A stretch of DNA of 10,030 nt. Origin: an uncultured Selenomonas sp. (GTDB lineage: Bacteria; Bacillota; Negativicutes; Selenomonadales; Selenomonadaceae). Shown piece after piece: positions 7,198-10,030 of this stretch; positions within the stretch are counted from its first letter, which is position 1, and the number at the start of each line of letters is the position of its first letter. The stretch lies in contig CALIBA010000193.1 in assembly GCA_938045435.1 (NCBI GenBank), positions 1 to 10,030 on the forward strand, in the 5' to 3' direction. A model generated the notes under the pieces. It saw nothing but the letters and a program-made list of their open reading frames with translations. It was not told the origin of the DNA and did no database searches. The translations under genes and the position numbers were made by a program.

Positions 7198-8085
7198 ATG
7201 AAACATGTCATTTTCCGCGGCGCAGGCGTCGCTATTATCACACCGTTTACACAGACGGGCATCAACTTTCCGGAACTTGGGCGCATCATCGAGGATCAGA
7301 TTGCAGGCGGCACAGATGCCATTATCATCACGGGAACAACGGGTGAATCGGCGACCATGACCGATGAGGAGCATCGCGCGGCCATCCGTTTTACAGTGGA
7401 GCAAGTAAAGGGGCGCATTCCTGTGATTGCAGGCACGGGGTCTAATGAGACTTCGTATGCCGTTGCGCTGTCAAAATATGCCGAGCAGGTTGGCGCAGAT
7501 GCCTTGCTTCTCGTAACACCGTATTATAATAAATGTACGCAGAACGGGCTTGCTGCACATTATATAAAGATTGCAGACAGTGTCCATATACCTTCGATTC
7601 TCTACAATGTGCCATCGCGTACAGGGGTGAACATCAAGACGGACACTTATGTAAAACTCGCAAGGCATCCGCGCATTGCGGCGGTCAAGGAGGCGAGCGG
7701 TGATCTTTCGGCGATCCTCCGTCTGCGCGCAGCGGTCGGGGATGAGCTTACCCTTTACTCTGGCAATGACGATCAGATCGTTCCCATCCTATCTTTGGGG
7801 GGGCAGGGCGTTATTTCTGTTCTGTCAAATGTGGTACCGCGCGTGACACATGACATCTGTCAACACTATTTTGATGGAAATGCAGCGGAGGCAGCACGGC
7901 TTCAAATTGAATATACAGATCTCATTGATGCGCTCTTTTCTGAGGTGAATCCTATTCCGGTCAAGACGGCTATGCAAAAGCTCGGTTATGATACAGGGGA
8001 GCTGCGTATGCCGCTCTCGCCGATGGAACCTGCAAATGAGGAAAAGCTCGAAGCGGCGCTTCGAGCACATGCGCTCATCAAATAA
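7198..8085 (+). CDS. dapA: 4-hydroxy-tetrahydrodipicolinate synthase DapA
   Basis: DapA condenses pyruvate with aspartate semialdehyde, the first committed step to diaminopimelate and lysine. It is a class I aldolase-type (beta/alpha)8 barrel acting in the cytoplasm. The protein has 295 residues, the usual length. Visible active-site elements are GTTGES (residues 46-51, with T47/T48 of the proton relay), YNVPSRTG (Y136, and R141 that binds the substrate carboxylate) and the Schiff-base lysine K164 in AAVKEASGD. The start at 7198 is supported by AAGGGAG (7183-7189) eight bases upstream and by homology from GAGVAIITPF onward. An in-frame ATG at 7174 would add eight residues ahead of MKHV and overlap the predicted transcription start, so it is rejected. 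The gene has its own promoter, and no lysine riboswitch precedes it. A perfect inverted repeat lies in its last 40 bases. Other NAL/DHDPS family members are possible in principle, but the motif set and length favour DapA. Confidence 0.95.
   Translation: MKHVIFRGAGVAIITPFTQTGINFPELGRIIEDQIAGGTDAIIITGTTGESATMTDEEHRAAIRFTVEQVKGRIPVIAGTGSNETSYAVALSKYAEQVGADALLLVTPYYNKCTQNGLAAHYIKIADSVHIPSILYNVPSRTGVNIKTDTYVKLARHPRIAAVKEASGDLSAILRLRAAVGDELTLYSGNDDQIVPILSLGGQGVISVLSNVVPRVTHDICQHYFDGNAAEAARLQIEYTDLIDALFSEVNPIPVKTAMQKLGYDTGELRMPLSPMEPANEEKLEAALRAHALIK
8046..8066. repeat. Perfect 9-bp inverted repeat at the 3' end of dapA
   Basis: GCTCGAAGC (8046-8054) and GCTTCGAGC (8058-8066) are exact reverse complements around a GGC loop. 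The repeat sits inside the dapA coding region (EKLEAALRAH), 16 bases before the stop codon. No T-run follows it on the + strand. On the - strand the stem is followed by TTTTC. It might act as a 3' stabilising hairpin or a weak terminator; the function is not shown. Confidence 0.6.
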
Positions 8086-8090
8086 ATCAG

Positions 8091-8119
8091 TTGACATTCA
8101 CCCCAATTTCGTGTATGGT
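8091..8119 (+). promoter_or_regulatory. Promoter of the amino-acid-binding protein gene
   Basis: A perfect TTGACA (8091-8096) lies five bases after the dapA stop. It is followed after 17 bases by TATGGT (8114-8119, four of six matches to the -10 consensus). Transcription would begin near 8126, about 28 bases before the start codon. Confidence 0.68.
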
Positions 8120-8153
8120 ATCTCCATTACATATAAATAAGGAGTGATTTAAT

Positions 8154-8933
8154 ATGATATTTTGGAAAAATCTTGTAGGGGTTCTCGCCATAGGTCTTTT
8201 TGCAGTTACTGGGTTTGGTTGCGGCAGTGCGCAGAATGCAGCGCAGCAGGATGTGTGGCGGGTCGGAACTGATGCTAGCTATGCACCATTTGGTTTTCAA
8301 GATGAGAGTTCACATGAATATGTCGGTTATGACATTGACATTATCCGTGCGATTGCTGCAAGTCAGGGCCATGAGGTCACGATTAAGAACCTCAATTTTG
8401 ATGGGTTGATTCCCGCACTTCAGACAGGCGATCTGGATATTGCTATCTCTGATATGACAATCAACGAGGATCGTTCACGTACCGTGGATTTTACAGATTC
8501 CTACTATAAAGCAGGGCTGAGTATTGTGGTTCGTGCAGATGAAACGCGTATCAACAATTTTGATGATCTACGCGGCATGCACGTTGGCGTGACAATTGGA
8601 TCAACAGGAGCGGAGGTTGCGCGCGCCATTCCAAATGCAGATTTGCATGAGTTCAGCACCATTTCCGATGCATTTCTCGATCTCTACAATGGTGGTGTCG
8701 ATGCTGTGGTCAACGATACGCCGGTAGATGAATACTATGTGCAGAATAAAGGAAAGGGCATTGCAAAGGTCGTGCCGGTCCAGATCAATCAAGAGGATCT
8801 CGGCATTGCAGTCAAAAAGGGCAATGCGGAACTTCTAAGACAGCTCAATGCGGGACTGCATACCATCAAGGAGAATGGAACCTATGCTGAGATTTACCGT
8901 AAGTGGTTTGGCAAGGAGCCGCCGGCAGAATAG
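8154..8933 (+). CDS. Polar amino acid ABC transporter substrate-binding lipoprotein (GlnH-like)
   Basis: The 259-residue protein belongs to SBP_bac_3 (family 3 periplasmic binding proteins). It would capture a polar amino acid outside the inner membrane and deliver it to an ABC permease. An N-terminal hydrophobic stretch (residues 7-21) with one lysine (K5) ends in GFGC, making C23 the likely lipidated cysteine, although the -3 glycine is an unusual lipobox residue. The mature part follows the GlnH pattern: YAPFGFQ, FDGLIPALQTGDLDIAISDMTINEDRSRTVDF (R107 expected to bind the ligand carboxylate), DAVVNDTPV (D188 expected to bind the amino group), and the C-terminal ENGTYAEIYRKWFGKEP, very close to E. 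coli GlnH as I recall it. Start 8154 is supported by AAGGAGTG (8139-8146) at seven bases. It has its own promoter. No permease or ATPase gene adjoins it in the window. Glutamine is the best guess for the ligand, but other polar amino acids are possible. Confidence 0.92.
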   Translation: MIFWKNLVGVLAIGLFAVTGFGCGSAQNAAQQDVWRVGTDASYAPFGFQDESSHEYVGYDIDIIRAIAASQGHEVTIKNLNFDGLIPALQTGDLDIAISDMTINEDRSRTVDFTDSYYKAGLSIVVRADETRINNFDDLRGMHVGVTIGSTGAEVARAIPNADLHEFSTISDAFLDLYNGGVDAVVNDTPVDEYYVQNKGKGIAKVVPVQINQEDLGIAVKKGNAELLRQLNAGLHTIKENGTYAEIYRKWFGKEPPAE

Positions 8934-8965
8934 GTCAATGTGAAGAAATCAGGACGGGTGAGAAA

Positions 8966-9922
8966 TTGGATCCAATAGCAGAGCGTCTTGCTGTGCAGGA
9001 TGTGCTTGTACTCGATGGTGCATTTGCAACAGAGCTTGAGGCACGCGGCTTTTCTGTCAATGATGCACTGTGGTCGGCGAAAGCTCTGTTTGAGCGTCCC
9101 GATCTTGTGCGAGATATACATCTTGACTATTTGCGTGCAGGTGCTGATGTGGTGACGAGCGCAAGCTATCAGGCAAGTGTTTCTGGGTTTATGCAGCGTG
9201 GCTTTACGGACAAAGAAGCTGCAGATTTACTGCAAAAGTCCGTCCGCATTGCAAGGGAAGCACGGGACGCATATCGTGCAGAGTGCACAGATGACATGCG
9301 TCCAATCCCGCTGGTTGCGGCTTCTGTGGGCCCGTATGGGGCCTATCTTGCGGATGGTTCAGAGTATCGTGGTGATTATGATTTGGGGGAGGAAGAGCTC
9401 GCGGCGTTTCATGCGGAACGGCTTGCACTGCTTGCAGCGGCAGAGCCGGATCTGCTCGCCTGTGAGACCATTCCCTGTCTTATGGAGGCGCGTGCACTCG
9501 TGCGTGCGCTGCGCATGCAGGAAATTCGCATTCCTGCATGGTTCTCGTTCTCGTGCCGCGACGCGGCACATATCAGTGACGGCACGCCGATTGCAGAATG
9601 TGCGCGCTGGCTGGACGGTGTGCCTGAGGCCGCTGCCATTGGGCTGAACTGCACGGCACCGCAGTATGTCGCGTCGTTGATTCGTGCGATGCGTGCGAAA
9701 ACAGAAAAACCCATTGTCGCCTACCCTAATTCCGGAGAGGATTACGATGCGTCAGATAAAACATGGCATGGTGCTGCACAGGATTTTGCCATGGGTGCGC
9801 ATCAGTGGTATGCGGCAGGAGCACGGCTGATCGGTGGATGCTGCCGTACGACGCCGCGTGATATTGCAAGCGTTGCCACGTGGGCAAAAAGGGGGACTGC
9901 TGCAGCGAGGGCTGAGAAATGA
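8966..9922 (+). CDS. mmuM: Homocysteine S-methyltransferase MmuM
   Basis: MmuM makes methionine by moving a methyl group from S-methylmethionine or S-adenosylmethionine to homocysteine, using a zinc thiolate centre and no folate or cobalamin. From the TTG at 8966 it has 318 residues, close to E. coli MmuM (about 310), which it strongly resembles: LDGAFATELEARG, LDYLRAGADVVTSASYQAS, VGPYGAYLADGSEYRGDY, WFSFSCRDAAHISDGTP and AYPNSGEDYDA. The zinc ligands are C229 (GLNC) and the adjacent pair C292-C293 in GGCCRTTP. The frame is open upstream to an ATG at 8903 inside the preceding gene, which would add 21 non-conserved residues. No ATG or GTG in this frame lies near the homologous start, so TTG with an upstream AGGA (8951-8954) or GGTGA (8957-8961) is chosen. 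The 32-base gap to the binding-protein gene holds no clear promoter, so the two may be co-transcribed. The stop overlaps the next start. Confidence 0.93.
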   Translation: MDPIAERLAVQDVLVLDGAFATELEARGFSVNDALWSAKALFERPDLVRDIHLDYLRAGADVVTSASYQASVSGFMQRGFTDKEAADLLQKSVRIAREARDAYRAECTDDMRPIPLVAASVGPYGAYLADGSEYRGDYDLGEEELAAFHAERLALLAAAEPDLLACETIPCLMEARALVRALRMQEIRIPAWFSFSCRDAAHISDGTPIAECARWLDGVPEAAAIGLNCTAPQYVASLIRAMRAKTEKPIVAYPNSGEDYDASDKTWHGAAQDFAMGAHQWYAAGARLIGGCCRTTPRDIASVATWAKRGTAAARAEK

Positions 9923-10030
9923 TGCAAAAGACAGAGGGGGATCTTGCCCGTGCAGAAGAGGCCATGCGGGCGTTCCTTACAGCAGTCGGTGTCGATCTCA
10001 CGGCATGCGGCATGGAGGCTACACCGGCTC
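9919..10030 (+). CDS. folE: GTP cyclohydrolase I FolE, N-terminal fragment (cut by window edge)
   Basis: Only the first 37 codons are visible. They read MMQKTEGDLARAEEAMRAF, then LTAVGVDLTACGMEATPA. The pattern of a helix, AxRAFLxAxGxD, then a G-x-x-x-TPA element matches the start of GTP cyclohydrolase I, which converts GTP to dihydroneopterin triphosphate for folate synthesis. The first ATG (9919) overlaps the mmuM stop as ATGA, and a GCGAGG ribosome site (9905-9910) lies eight bases upstream. A second ATG follows at 9922. The catalytic residues lie beyond the window, so the name rests on the N-terminal pattern alone. Coupling to mmuM puts a folate gene and a methionine gene in one unit. Confidence 0.72.
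   Translation, partial: MMQKTEGDLARAEEAMRAFLTAVGVDLTACGMEATPA

Noticed and set aside
8133..8152. TAAAT and ATTTA flank the ribosome site AAGGAGTG before the binding-protein gene, so the site could sit in a hairpin loop.
   Set aside because: The stem is only five A-T pairs and would be unstable, and AT-rich leaders often give such matches by chance. There is no support for a thermosensor or switch.
1..10030. Mobile element, prophage, CRISPR array, toxin-antitoxin or defence system.
   Set aside because: Every substantial stretch is covered by recognisable housekeeping genes. No transposase, integrase, repeat-spacer pattern or tRNA-associated att site was seen on either strand.

Overview
The window reads as ordinary core chromosome of a Firmicutes-lineage bacterium. 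The gene order infB-rbfA-nrnA-truB is the classic translation/RNA cluster of that phylum. The moderately high GC, the protein sequences and the PreP-type M16C peptidase beside truB suggest a Negativicutes member, probably Selenomonas-like. That placement is inference from memory of such genomes and was not computed. All genes lie on the + strand and no non-coding gap exceeds about 125 bases.

Region 1 (1-4087) is the 3' part of a tightly packed operon: infB (5' end outside the window), rbfA, nrnA and truB. The genes are joined by gaps of 13 and 4 bases and one ATGA overlap. They cover initiation of translation (IF2), 30S maturation (RbfA), nanoRNA/pAp turnover (NrnA) and tRNA pseudouridine-55 formation (TruB). 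An intrinsic terminator at 4120-4152 closes the operon directly after truB. The ribF gene that often follows truB is not there.

Region 2 (4151-7131) is a monocistronic-looking gene for a large M16C (presequence protease-like) zinc peptidase. It has its own extended -10 promoter that abuts the terminator. Region 3 (7137-8085) is dapA (lysine/diaminopimelate synthesis) with its own near-consensus promoter and a leader too short for a lysine riboswitch. Region 4 (8091-8933) is a GlnH-like amino-acid-binding lipoprotein with its own promoter and no adjacent permease or ATPase gene. Region 5 (8966-10030) is mmuM (homocysteine S-methyltransferase), overlapping by ATGA with the first 37 codons of folE (GTP cyclohydrolase I), which runs off the window. 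Regions 3 to 5 share a loose theme of amino-acid and one-carbon/folate metabolism.

I saw no mobile element, CRISPR array, tRNA, rRNA, prophage or defence gene, and no convincing undescribed system. The points worth a second look are small: a perfect 9-bp inverted repeat at the end of dapA, an alanine-rich tail on IF2, the fused terminator/promoter, the orphan binding protein, and several start-site decisions.
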